DNA of 40,945 nt from Calditrichota bacterium (GTDB lineage: Bacteria > Calditrichota > Calditrichia > Calditrichales > Calditrichaceae), in the NCBI GenBank assembly GCA_024278755.1, contig JAJRSO010000054.1, positions 1-40,945 on the forward strand, written 5' to 3'. The stretch's first letter is position 1; each line of letters begins with the position of its first letter. The notes under the pieces are model-generated. The model saw only the letters and a program-made list of their open reading frames with translations. It was not told where the DNA came from and did no database searches. The position numbers and the translations under genes are program-made. Of the stretch, positions 1 to 9,062 are shown piece by piece.

Positions 1-361
1 AATTAGGGAGGGGCTTGCCGAAGGTAAGGGGTGGGTAAAAGAAATGTTTAATAATCAAGTCTCAGTTTTTTACTAAATGCACTAACCTTTGATGTACATA
101 GTGCTTTTTAGACATTTGTTACTTTTTAACCGGACACTATTGTAACCCAATATATTCAGTGTGTCAAATAACCGCAAGGGAGAATGAAAAGGTTAAGGGT
201 ATGGGATTAAATTGACGGTGTTTATTTGGTGAATTAATTAGTGCAGAAAGTTTTATGAAGACAGATACGATCTACTGTTTTGATTTCTATTCATGAGTAA
301 AACGATTTGCAAAGCGATTGTATGTAAGATAAATTGTGCCAACTTTTTACAAGGGATGGCA
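1..361. other. Gene-less left edge
   Basis: I see no gene here. The first 40 bases (agggaggggcttgccgaagg and following) resemble the G-rich intergenic repeat seen again, inverted, near 20,870-20,935. An upstream in-frame ATG at 293 would extend the next gene, but the added residues do not look like a signal peptide and lie before a better start. Confidence 0.5.
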
Positions 362-1000
362 ATGAAAACACTCCTTCTTTCTATTTTGGTTTTTATTCTT
401 TTTTTATCCTGTCAAAATAACAGCAAAAAACAAGCCCACTCTGTGGCGCAGGCCGATTCACTCGAACAGGCCTTTAAAGCGCATCTGCTGGAAACGGAAC
501 AGGAGTTTCTGGCCGCCGACTGGTCGCCGCTTTCGGAAGAAGATAAAAAAAGATTTACGCATTTAAACTATTATCCCTACGATATTTCCTGGCGCTTTGA
601 ATTACCTTTGCACAAATACGCGACTCCCGATTCAATAATCGTAAAGGGCTCCAAAAAAGGCGATCTGCGTCCCGCTTTCAAATACGGCTGGTTTGAATTT
701 GAAAAAGACGGGCAAAATTTCAATTTACAGGTAATAAAAATACTACCGTCCCGTCCGGGACAACAGGCGCATCTCTTTTTAGGGTTTTGGGACGAAACTT
801 CCGATCGCGAAACATACGGCGGCGGTCGTTACATCGATATCGAAAAGAATGAACAGAATTTGTATATGGTGGATTTTAATTACGCCTATAATCCATACTG
901 CGCTTACAGCGGACGTTACAGTTGCGCGGTTCCCCCGTTTGAGAACCGGCTGAAAATTGCCGTAAAAGCGGGTGAAAAAAAATATAAAAAACATCATTAA
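362..1000 (+). CDS. DUF1684 family lipoprotein
   Basis: This is a 212-residue protein of the DUF1684 family, whose function is not established. The sequence opens with a lipoprotein signal (MKTLLLSILVFILFLSC, lipid-accepting Cys17), so it is expected to sit on a periplasm-facing membrane. The C-terminal half carries the family core: FWDETSDRETYGGGRY, then DFNYAYNPYCAYSGRYSC, then PPFENRLKIAVKAGEK. I chose the ATG at 362 because AAGGG at 351-355 precedes it by six bases and the signal peptide begins there; starts at 293 or 356 are possible but less convincing. The stop lies 27 bases before the bisphosphate nucleotidase gene, so the two may be co-transcribed. The family assignment is firm; no function is claimed. 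Confidence 0.85.
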   Translation: MKTLLLSILVFILFLSCQNNSKKQAHSVAQADSLEQAFKAHLLETEQEFLAADWSPLSEEDKKRFTHLNYYPYDISWRFELPLHKYATPDSIIVKGSKKGDLRPAFKYGWFEFEKDGQNFNLQVIKILPSRPGQQAHLFLGFWDETSDRETYGGGRYIDIEKNEQNLYMVDFNYAYNPYCAYSGRYSCAVPPFENRLKIAVKAGEKKYKKHH

Positions 1001-1027
1001 AAAATAAACCTTACGGGACGGGACGGA

Positions 1028-1969
1028 ATGGAAAAAATGTTAAAAACCGCAATTGAAAGCGTACGGGCCGCCGCCGGTATCTGTACGCAGGTGCAGGCGC
1101 AACTGGTAAGCGAAGACACGCTGGTAAAAAAGGATCGCAGTCCGGTAACGGTGGCCGATTTTGCTTCGCAGGCCTTAATCTGTACAGCATTAAAAGAAAA
1201 TTTCCCGCAGATTTCCATCGTGGGCGAAGAGGACGCCGCGGATTTACGTCAGGCCGAAAATAGCGAATTATTAGAAAAGATAAACGGATTTTTAGCGGAC
1301 TGGACAAAGGACGCGGTTTTAGGCGGCATTGATTATGGAAACGGGGAACCGGCCAAAGAATTTTGGACCCTGGATCCCATCGACGGGACGAAGGGCTTTT
1401 TACGCGGCCAGCAGTATGCGATGGCCTTGGCGTTGATCCGCAATGGAAAGCCGGTGCTGGGTGTGCTCGGCTGCCCCAATCTCGGTGAAAAGGGAACGCT
1501 GATGTATGCCATTCGGGGCGAAGGCGCTTTTTCCGCGGATTTATACAGCGATGATTTTAAACAGGTGCAGGTTACCCGTGGCGGTTTGGATGCCCCGGTA
1601 CGTTTTTTAGAAAGCGTTGAGTCCGGCCATTCCGACCACGGTTTGCAGGGTGTTATCAAAGGCGTTTTTGGCGAACGGGCGCAATCGGTACGCTATGACA
1701 GTCAGGTGAAATACGCGGTGTTAAGCCGCGGCGAGGCAGACGTCTACTTGCGTCTGCCCAATCCGGCGTCGCCCGATTACCGGGAAAAGATCTGGGATCA
1801 CGCGGCCGGGGCTATTATTGTTCAGGAAGCGGGGGGCAGGGTAACGGATATATCCGGAAAGGACCTGGACTTTTCTGCCGGTAAAAAACTATTTAACAAC
1901 AGGGGCGTCGTCGTGACGAACGGGCCTTTGCACGATGAAATTATTACCTTAATCCAAAAAAATAAATGA
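1028..1969 (+). CDS. HAL2-type 3'(2'),5'-bisphosphate nucleotidase
   Basis: This predicted Mg2+-dependent phosphatase removes the 3'-phosphate from adenosine 3',5'-bisphosphate (PAP) or its sulfated form PAPS, clearing a by-product of sulfate assimilation. It has the inositol-monophosphatase fold signatures: a metal-binding GEED in the first third, WTLDPIDGTKGFLRGQQYA, and WDHAAGAIIVQEAGG near the C-terminus. The extended segments GFLRG, GCPNLG and ESGHSDH resemble the eukaryote-type HAL2 branch more than the shorter CysQ branch. At 313 residues it is of normal HAL2 length. Its TGA stop overlaps the start of the next phosphatase (ATGA), implying translational coupling. Substrate choice between PAP, PAPS and inositol phosphates is inferred from family resemblance. 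Confidence 0.85.
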   Translation: MEKMLKTAIESVRAAAGICTQVQAQLVSEDTLVKKDRSPVTVADFASQALICTALKENFPQISIVGEEDAADLRQAENSELLEKINGFLADWTKDAVLGGIDYGNGEPAKEFWTLDPIDGTKGFLRGQQYAMALALIRNGKPVLGVLGCPNLGEKGTLMYAIRGEGAFSADLYSDDFKQVQVTRGGLDAPVRFLESVESGHSDHGLQGVIKGVFGERAQSVRYDSQVKYAVLSRGEADVYLRLPNPASPDYREKIWDHAAGAIIVQEAGGRVTDISGKDLDFSAGKKLFNNRGVVVTNGPLHDEIITLIQKNK

Positions 1970-2760
1970 TCGCTCTGGCCAAAGAGGCTGCGCTTGCCGC
2001 CGGCGAGGTTCTGCTAAATCATTTCGGGAATGTTTCCGACAAAATGATTCGGCAGAAAACGGAGAATGATTTTTTAAGTTTTGTGGACGAAGAATCCGAG
2101 CGGGTAATTATCGAAACCATCCGCAGTCGTTTTCCGCAACATTCTTTTTTGGCCGAAGAAAGCGGAGCGAGTGAAAATGAAAGTCCGCATCGCTGGATAA
2201 TTGATCCGCTGGACGGCACTAAAAATTATCTATCCGGAATTCCTGTTTTTGCCGTTTCCATCGCTCTGGAATATAAGAACGAATTGGTTCTCGGCGTGAT
2301 TTACGAACCCGTGCGTAAAGAACTGTTCTGGGCCGAAAAGGGAAGAGGCGCCTGGTTAAACGATCGCCCGATACGGGTAAGCGCCAAAACGACGCTCAGC
2401 AAAAGTCTGATTGCCACCGGCTTTCCTTTTAAGGCGAAACAATTCTTACCGGAATATTTAAATGCCTTTGAAGAAATTTTTACGCAATGTACCGGAATGC
2501 GCCGCGCCGGAGCGGCGGCGGTGGATTTGGCCTGGCTGGCGGCCGGACGTTTTGACGGATTCTGGGAGCTCGGTTTACAGCCCTGGGACGTTGCTGCAGG
2601 CGCCGTTTTGATCCGCGAAGCGGGCGGACAAATCAGTGACTTTTGGGGGGGAGACGGTTTTTTATTCAACCATTATCTCACGGCGGGAAGCATTGTCGTA
2701 CATAAAGAGCTGACCGGTATTTTACGGAAACACTTTAAAACGTTTCGAAATGTTTACTAA
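1966..2760 (+). CDS. Inositol monophosphatase family protein
   Basis: This 264-residue member of the inositol-1-monophosphatase family probably hydrolyses a small phosphomonoester such as myo-inositol 1-phosphate. It shows the metal-binding AEESG segment, the hallmark IIDPLDGTKNYLSGIPVFAV (Asp-x-x-Asp-Gly-Thr) and the C-terminal WDVAAGAVLIREAGG, all in family order and spacing. It begins inside the stop codon of the HAL2-type gene, so the two are certainly one transcription unit and may be an ancient duplication. Some bacterial members (SuhB) also act in ribosomal antitermination; nothing here shows whether this one does. The family is certain, the substrate is not. Confidence 0.85.
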   Translation: MIALAKEAALAAGEVLLNHFGNVSDKMIRQKTENDFLSFVDEESERVIIETIRSRFPQHSFLAEESGASENESPHRWIIDPLDGTKNYLSGIPVFAVSIALEYKNELVLGVIYEPVRKELFWAEKGRGAWLNDRPIRVSAKTTLSKSLIATGFPFKAKQFLPEYLNAFEEIFTQCTGMRRAGAAAVDLAWLAAGRFDGFWELGLQPWDVAAGAVLIREAGGQISDFWGGDGFLFNHYLTAGSIVVHKELTGILRKHFKTFRNVY

Positions 2761-2835
2761 AAACAAAACAGGAATAGCACAGCAGGATTTTTCAGTCATC
2801 TGTAAAAAAATAATTTTTACTATAAGGAGCAAAAA

Positions 2836-3882
2836 GTGGGTGGATCAACAACTTCCAAAACAAAGGGAGAGCGTGGTGCGCTGAGCATCATGGGTTGTAA
2901 TTCCGGCCGGGCGCTGGCCGAGCGGATCGTAACAAATCTCAATAAAATTGTTTGCCCAAATGGCGATTGCCCGCCTCTGCGTCTAACGGACACGCAGGAA
3001 ATTACGTTTGCCAACGGTGAAATTAAAACGGTCATTACCGAAAACATTCGCGGTGACGATCACTATATCGTACAGTGCATGGATGATCCCAATTCAAAAA
3101 ACTCTATTAATGATAATTTAATGGCGCTTCTTACCGCGATAAATGCGGCCCATCAGTCCGATGCTGATTCCATCACCGTTATCATCCCGCAATATCCCTA
3201 TTCGCGTCAGGAACGGAAGAAGACCCGCGAGGGAATCACAGCTAAGCAGATTGCGCAGTTTATCGAAGTATCCGGCGCCGACCGCGTCATTACACTGGAT
3301 GTGCATTCGGAAGCCATTATGGGGTTTTTTACCTCTGCAAAGCTGGAAGATTTGCATGCTTCGCGTACTATTATTGACCATTTCCAGGCCAACTATAAAA
3401 CGGATAATTTGATCATTACATCGGCCGATGTGGGCGGCGCCGAAAAAGCGCGTTTTTATTCCAAGGCCATGCACACCGATTTGGCCATTGTTGATAAAGC
3501 ACGCGATTATTCCAAAACCAGTGTGGTGGAAAGTATGCGCCTTGTGGGCGATGTGGAAGGCAAGGATGTCCTGATTCCCGATGATATGATTAGTACCGGC
3601 GGAACAATCGTTAATGGCGCAAAGTTGTTAAAAGAACATGGCGCCGCCAATATTTATGTGGCCTGCAGTCTGCCGTTTTTTAATGGAAATGCCGCAGAAA
3701 AACTATCGGAAGCCTATGCGCGCGGTGATATAAGCCGGGTAATAGGAACCGACTCGGTAATGCATGGGGAAGAATTTGTTAAAAATAATCCCTGGTATGA
3801 TGAGGTTTCGGTAGCGCCGTTATTTGCCAAGGTAATTCACAATATAAATGCCAAACGATCCGTTTCGGAATTGCTGCGCTGA
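2836..3882 (+). CDS. prs: Ribose-phosphate pyrophosphokinase (PRPP synthetase)
   Basis: It makes 5-phosphoribosyl 1-diphosphate from ribose 5-phosphate and ATP, feeding purine, pyrimidine, histidine, tryptophan and NAD synthesis in the cytoplasm. Visible motifs include the FANGE segment near residue 55, the ATP-loop region QYPYSRQERKKTREGITAKQ, the metal-binding TLDVHSEAIMGFF, and the PRPP loop IPDDMISTGGT. Translation starts at GTG 2836 after AAGGAG (2824-2829). The protein has 348 residues against about 315 for the enterobacterial enzyme, with a short extra N-terminus and a C-terminal region ending in KRSVSELLR. SRQERK replaces the common ARQDRR. It follows the phosphatase pair after 75 bases on the same strand. 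Confidence 0.92.
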   Translation: MGGSTTSKTKGERGALSIMGCNSGRALAERIVTNLNKIVCPNGDCPPLRLTDTQEITFANGEIKTVITENIRGDDHYIVQCMDDPNSKNSINDNLMALLTAINAAHQSDADSITVIIPQYPYSRQERKKTREGITAKQIAQFIEVSGADRVITLDVHSEAIMGFFTSAKLEDLHASRTIIDHFQANYKTDNLIITSADVGGAEKARFYSKAMHTDLAIVDKARDYSKTSVVESMRLVGDVEGKDVLIPDDMISTGGTIVNGAKLLKEHGAANIYVACSLPFFNGNAAEKLSEAYARGDISRVIGTDSVMHGEEFVKNNPWYDEVSVAPLFAKVIHNINAKRSVSELLR

Positions 3883-4167
3883 ACCTGTTTTATTCCGGAT
3901 GAAATAAACCCGTTTGCCACGAAGTTCACAAATTAATACAGAGGTATTCAGGGTAATATCAATAAAACAATCGCTACAGGAAATGCGGTAAAAGTCGGCG
4001 GTGGCGATTTGTTAAAATAGACCCTGTGTATTGTTAACCAATCGGCGGATCGGGATCCGTCGCCAGTGGTAGAAAGATTGCTGTCGTTTCTTTGCAGATC
4101 TATCCGCGAAAACTCGCGGCATATTTTTAAAATTCCGTTACAATAAAACGATATAGTGCAAATAGGT

Positions 4168-7100
4168 CTATCGTAATAAAATCATCTTCCGGGTTTTAAC
4201 AAAAGAACCGGCCTGTATGCGGTAAAAATAGATACCGCTTGCAAGATTTATTCCGTTAAAACTAACCTTGTACGTCCCGGCAGGCAAGGTTTTGTCTACC
4301 AGCGTTTGTATTTTTTGCCCCAGCATATTATAAGCCACAAGTTTTACTTTACTGATAGCCGATAGCTTGTAGTTAATTACGGTTACAGGATTAAAGGGAT
4401 TCGGGAAATTCTGGTCGAGCGAGAAATCAGAAGGAATTCCGGTAGGAAGAGGGTCCTCGTCAATGGCGCTTATCGCTTCGATGCGTTGGGCAGTTAATTC
4501 TCCGGTATGCTTTACATTGGCATACGGCTGATTCCAGAAGAGTTCGGTGGATTGTCCGTATTTAAAGGGGACATCCCAGATTTTTAAATAGCCTTCGCTG
4601 TCTATTAGCAGAAGTTCCAAATCCCCGTCCCGGTCGATATCATCCACCATAGGTGACTGCGCTTGCTGTGAATCATTATTTGTATCGATGGGAAAACCGA
4701 TAATATCTTTTTGGGTTTGGCTGTCAATGGCATGCAGGATGCCGTAAGCCGTGATAAAGATAATTTCCTGAGTGCCATCCTGATTTAAGTCGGCTAAGAC
4801 GGGGCTATTAAACGGGCTAAGAACCCCGTGTCCGCTTTCATAAAAACTACTACCGTTTTCTATTTCTATGGGCCAGCCTGTTTTACTGCTTCCGTCATGC
4901 TCAAGAATATACAAGTGTTCACGTCCAACATAGACAATTTCCATTTCCGGATCCGAATCCAAATTACCGATGATGGCGGGAGAGGAATGCCCCCAGGGGT
5001 CGGTAACTTCGATATCGATACCTGTTTCCCATCCCGGTAGCGCGGCGCCAAACCGGTCTACGGCGTACAATTTGTTGTTTTTTACAGAAGCAGAAAGGAT
5101 ATCAAGGTTACCATCGTTATCCAAATCGGCCAGACTTAAAGGCGCCATAAGGTATCCGGTTGCTGTAGTGTCCGCAAGCTGTTTCGCGGTTTTTATCCAG
5201 ACCGCTTCGGATGTATCGGCAGGATGGAAGCAAAATAATCCTTTAACCTGAGTTGATACGATAATGCTAAACGTACCGGAATTATCCATATCCGCGACGG
5301 CCGGGTTACCAAGTGAATAATTATCTCCGAAGGTATAGCCTTCTTCCGGCCAGGTACGAAATGAAGTCCATTCACTTCCCGTACTTTTCCAAATCCACAA
5401 TCGGGTATTTTTTGGCGGTTCCGGCGCCGCTCCGGCATGGGTTAGCAATATGATTTCATCCAGCCCGTCATTGTCAAGATCGTTTAGAACAACAGAGGTT
5501 GGCGCATTGTATTGTAAATAAATGGCGTGGATAAGCGTGCCGGTTGGGCCGTCGACAATAAACACCCAGTTGTCAGCCTTCCCCTCGGTATAGGATGCGG
5601 CAACAATTTCTTTACCCCCATCTCCATACACATTGCCTACGGCCGGCACTGTTAAACTGCCGGAAAGTCCTTCTACGGAATAACGCAGCGATCCGTCTGT
5701 ATTATAAACATTAAGCGCGCCACGGTTACCGGTTGCTATCGTTTCTGCCTGACCATCATTATTCAAATCGTAGGAGACGACGCCGTTTTTCATAGCGCCG
5801 ATTCCGGCGGAAGAGAGCTGACGGGGAAAGTTTTGCTGGTAAGGCAGAGTGGGCCAGGCCAAAATCGTATCGGCAGCAGAATAACTTAGATTGCCGCTGT
5901 GATCGACAGCCTGAACAAAATAGGAGTAAACAAGGCCCGGTTCCACCGTTTCATCAACAAAATATCCGGCGTTTTGTAACGGTTTATCGGTTATTTTTTT
6001 AAACGTTTGTTCCGATGCCGTTTTCCGGAAAACATGATAGCCCTGAATGTCACGGTTTCCGGAGGCTTTCCAGGAAAGCTGAATACCGGTAGCGTTTTCG
6101 GGTTTAAACTGCAAATCCTGTGGTGGCTCCGGTACGCCGAAATTGAGCTTTTGGCTCCAGGAATGCCCGCGTGAGTCGTTTAAAACAACCGTTAAATCAA
6201 TGCCGGAGGCTGCCTGTGCATGTTGCATTAAAAAGGCATTTTCGAGGCGTATTTGTTCACCGGCTTTTAGCGTCCATACCGAGTCGGAAATTCCACTTAT
6301 GGTTACGGTTGTATCGGTTGATGAAACGGAATATTGTACATCGTAAGCGGCTACCAGTCCGCTGTTGGTGAGTTCCAAACCCACGGAACTGAGCTGCCGT
6401 CCGGGTTCCGGCTTCCAGTAAACCATGGATATCTTTGTAAAATCCGCATTCATTTGAGGGAGAGAGATTTTTAGCGGAATATCAACGGAGTAGTGAATAA
6501 AAGAGTCTTCTTTAAATTGTGCCTGAATTTGCATGGTCGAGTCTTCGGAGAAGGCATTGGAAATCTGAAAGGTGAACGGCCCAATCCATTGTTTTTCCCC
6601 TGGCTGTATGGAAGCCGATAGAATGGCGATACTATCGCGCATTGAAATTTTTGCACCGCTGCAACTGGTTTCAATTGTGTAGTTTCCGGGAACAGCCAAA
6701 TCACCGCTGTTAATAATTTGAAAATATAATTCGGCGCTTTCACCCGGTTCACAAACCTGAACACTATCGCCATTGGTATCAAAAAAAGAATAGTTTGTAA
6801 GTTCGAGTCGTGCGCCCGGTTGTGCTTGGAAATTGAGCAGTTGTTCTTCCGGTTTATAATTATGTTTACTGATTGTCAGATGCACGGAATCCGAAGCCAG
6901 AAAATTACGAGGAAATGAAGCGTTTCCGGAGGCGTCGGTTTGTGAACCAAGATAAACAACTCCGTTTTTATATAGAACAACCGATGCGTTTGCCACGGGC
7001 ATGGCGTTGTTTTTATCTATTACCCGTACCATAAACCGGGATTGTCCGTTCATAACGGTATCTTGTGATTGTACAGTAAAATACGAGGGCTTTTCCGTCC

Positions 7101-8823
7101 AGATGGGCATTTCGGGATCACCGAGAACCAGGGTGGAATAGACAATAATTCGTGAAGGACCTTCGTAATTTAAATACCCCAGGTAGATTAAGCGCGATAA
7201 AAAATGCGCTTCTGCCAGATGGTAAAAGCCTCTGGTAAAAGCAAGATTAAAAAATTCTTTTTGTAAATAAATACCGCTGAACGGATATTCATAACTACTG
7301 TTTCCGATATAGGCAACTCCGCCGCCGTTAGGGCTTAGCAGCCAACGCTCTGAGATAGAGCGTTTACGGATATCGTTTGTATAACAACTGGCGATATAAT
7401 AGAGGCCGGGCATGGTGTTGGTAAGTTCATCAAAATTATAATTATACAAGTTGGAATAACGTCCACCGGGACGAATAGTATACGCCGTGCCGTGACATTC
7501 GGTAAAAATAATACCATGATTTTTATTGAATTCGGCTTTTGCAACCGCCGGGTCGTGTCCAATGTCATCACTTTCCGTAAGCATTTTACGGGTGAAATCA
7601 GGGTTGATTTCCGGATCAATATGTTTGGTAATAAGGTTCTTTCCATCGTTGACATGCGAAAGGTTTGCGGCCGTATATAAAACATTTGCCGGAAAATCCT
7701 CATCTTCACTAAGGCCCTCTAATTTTTCGTACCGAAAAAGTTTTGTGATAAAACGGCTGATATCCGTAGTGTTGCGAACCGGGATTCGGGAAACATAAAC
7801 TTCCGGATATCCGTCTAAATCATCTACTGCTTCGCCAAAGATATCATCCTGATCGGCATTCCAGGTGCCATCCAAATCGGCAAAATAGTAGTCGGTTGCA
7901 AAGGTAAAACCACCGGTTGTAATGTTACGACTGGGAACAAATTCCACGTCGCCGGCCAGTAAAACATACTTTGTACCGCGGTTTTCGTAAGACCAGCGAA
8001 TAAAGTTACGTATCTTTTCGGCCAGGTCTACTCCGCTGTGGTACTCTTTTTTGATGGATTCCAGGGTGCGGATGATTGTCGGTATGCCCTTTTGAGTTTT
8101 CCAGTCTGCCAATGGTTGCAGAGCGCTGGCAAATTTTTGCGGCGCAATAATAATATAGGTGTCTTTTCCTTCAAACAGAACCGATTCCGAATTAATAAAA
8201 ATATCGGCGGAGGGGCTGCTTTCCGTGTTTTTATTCAAATTTCCGAAAACGAAATCGAGAGACGCTGTATATGAATCGGAGCGCGGTTTAACAGGTTCTG
8301 TTTGCGGGGTTGCGGAAGAATATGCTATCTGAATTTCACTGATAAAATACAACTTTCCCGAAACAGGATTGTATTGCAGGGGAGTGATTACAAAATGAGC
8401 AATCTGCCGGCCGTTAAACGATTTGACGCCGGTAAACTGCACAATTTGTTCCGGCCAGCGCCGGTCGGAATTGTAGATTTCCGGATTAGGCTCACTGTTG
8501 GTTGGTTTTAATTCCTGCGTCCATATATTTTGCAAAGGAGCAATATTAAAAGTACCGTTAATTTGTATTTCTTTGGCCTTTAAAACGTTAACATCGCGAA
8601 TGGTTGTGCCGTCAGGTAAATCCATCTTATAAATATACGAAGGTAATGCGGGCAGACCGCTGCGTTCCGACAATATCGAAACATCCTGCGTACCATTCCA
8701 TTTAAGCGTAGTAATTCCGTTTTTTGTGATCGTTACTAAATCATTAATATCGTTTCTAACCGTAAGGGTCTGAGCCGAAACAAACGGAATGCCGATGAAT
8801 AGCAGAAATAGAAAAATACGCAT
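4168..8823 (-). CDS. Gingipain-family (C25) cysteine protease with FG-GAP-like repeats and T9SS tail
   Basis: This is a large predicted secreted cysteine protease of 1551 residues. The start at 8823 gives a clean signal peptide (MRIFLFLLFIGIPFVSAQ) behind AAGGA at 8832-8836; an in-frame upstream ATG at 9012 has no such support. After a propeptide-like region, a C25 domain spans about residues 215-570, with VLLAGDVEFVP, catalytic His444 in FTECHGTAY and catalytic Cys480 in YIASCYTND. Then come Ig-like and fibronectin-III-like domains, and six calcium-loop repeats such as DLNNDGQAE and DLDNDGLDE typical of FG-GAP/VCBS propellers. The last 80 residues are a T9SS sorting domain (NFPNPFNP, LGQKIQTLV, ASGIYFYRI, KMILLR). 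It is transcribed divergently from the next cargo gene. Substrates are unknown. Confidence 0.9.
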   Translation of the reverse strand: MRIFLFLLFIGIPFVSAQTLTVRNDINDLVTITKNGITTLKWNGTQDVSILSERSGLPALPSYIYKMDLPDGTTIRDVNVLKAKEIQINGTFNIAPLQNIWTQELKPTNSEPNPEIYNSDRRWPEQIVQFTGVKSFNGRQIAHFVITPLQYNPVSGKLYFISEIQIAYSSATPQTEPVKPRSDSYTASLDFVFGNLNKNTESSPSADIFINSESVLFEGKDTYIIIAPQKFASALQPLADWKTQKGIPTIIRTLESIKKEYHSGVDLAEKIRNFIRWSYENRGTKYVLLAGDVEFVPSRNITTGGFTFATDYYFADLDGTWNADQDDIFGEAVDDLDGYPEVYVSRIPVRNTTDISRFITKLFRYEKLEGLSEDEDFPANVLYTAANLSHVNDGKNLITKHIDPEINPDFTRKMLTESDDIGHDPAVAKAEFNKNHGIIFTECHGTAYTIRPGGRYSNLYNYNFDELTNTMPGLYYIASCYTNDIRKRSISERWLLSPNGGGVAYIGNSSYEYPFSGIYLQKEFFNLAFTRGFYHLAEAHFLSRLIYLGYLNYEGPSRIIVYSTLVLGDPEMPIWTEKPSYFTVQSQDTVMNGQSRFMVRVIDKNNAMPVANASVVLYKNGVVYLGSQTDASGNASFPRNFLASDSVHLTISKHNYKPEEQLLNFQAQPGARLELTNYSFFDTNGDSVQVCEPGESAELYFQIINSGDLAVPGNYTIETSCSGAKISMRDSIAILSASIQPGEKQWIGPFTFQISNAFSEDSTMQIQAQFKEDSFIHYSVDIPLKISLPQMNADFTKISMVYWKPEPGRQLSSVGLELTNSGLVAAYDVQYSVSSTDTTVTISGISDSVWTLKAGEQIRLENAFLMQHAQAASGIDLTVVLNDSRGHSWSQKLNFGVPEPPQDLQFKPENATGIQLSWKASGNRDIQGYHVFRKTASEQTFKKITDKPLQNAGYFVDETVEPGLVYSYFVQAVDHSGNLSYSAADTILAWPTLPYQQNFPRQLSSAGIGAMKNGVVSYDLNNDGQAETIATGNRGALNVYNTDGSLRYSVEGLSGSLTVPAVGNVYGDGGKEIVAASYTEGKADNWVFIVDGPTGTLIHAIYLQYNAPTSVVLNDLDNDGLDEIILLTHAGAAPEPPKNTRLWIWKSTGSEWTSFRTWPEEGYTFGDNYSLGNPAVADMDNSGTFSIIVSTQVKGLFCFHPADTSEAVWIKTAKQLADTTATGYLMAPLSLADLDNDGNLDILSASVKNNKLYAVDRFGAALPGWETGIDIEVTDPWGHSSPAIIGNLDSDPEMEIVYVGREHLYILEHDGSSKTGWPIEIENGSSFYESGHGVLSPFNSPVLADLNQDGTQEIIFITAYGILHAIDSQTQKDIIGFPIDTNNDSQQAQSPMVDDIDRDGDLELLLIDSEGYLKIWDVPFKYGQSTELFWNQPYANVKHTGELTAQRIEAISAIDEDPLPTGIPSDFSLDQNFPNPFNPVTVINYKLSAISKVKLVAYNMLGQKIQTLVDKTLPAGTYKVSFNGINLASGIYFYRIQAGSFVKTRKMILLR

Positions 8824-9062
8824 ATTTGAATTCCTTAAAATATTTAAGCCGTGGATAAAATAACTGTACCAGTGTAAAACGCGTTGATTCAAGTCATTAT
8901 TTCCATTTAATATATATAAAAACGGAGTAAAAAACATCACAAAAGTATTCACTCCGCCTAAAGAAACCAATTGATTTGATTTGGAATACAATAAGATTCG
9001 AATTAGTTTCATACTTTAAGGCTGAACTGAATAATGGATTCAGAAAAATAAGGCAAGGATAA

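Noticed and set aside
3883-4167. Possible coding remnant ending GNAVKVGGGDLLK before a stop near 4,019
   Set aside because: Too short and without a start or family match; the gap otherwise shows only a GCCACGAA-type repeat fragment near 3,915.
8824-9012. N-terminal extension of the large C25 protease to ATG 9012
   Set aside because: The extra 63 residues would precede a perfect signal peptide that has its own ribosome binding site at 8832-8836.
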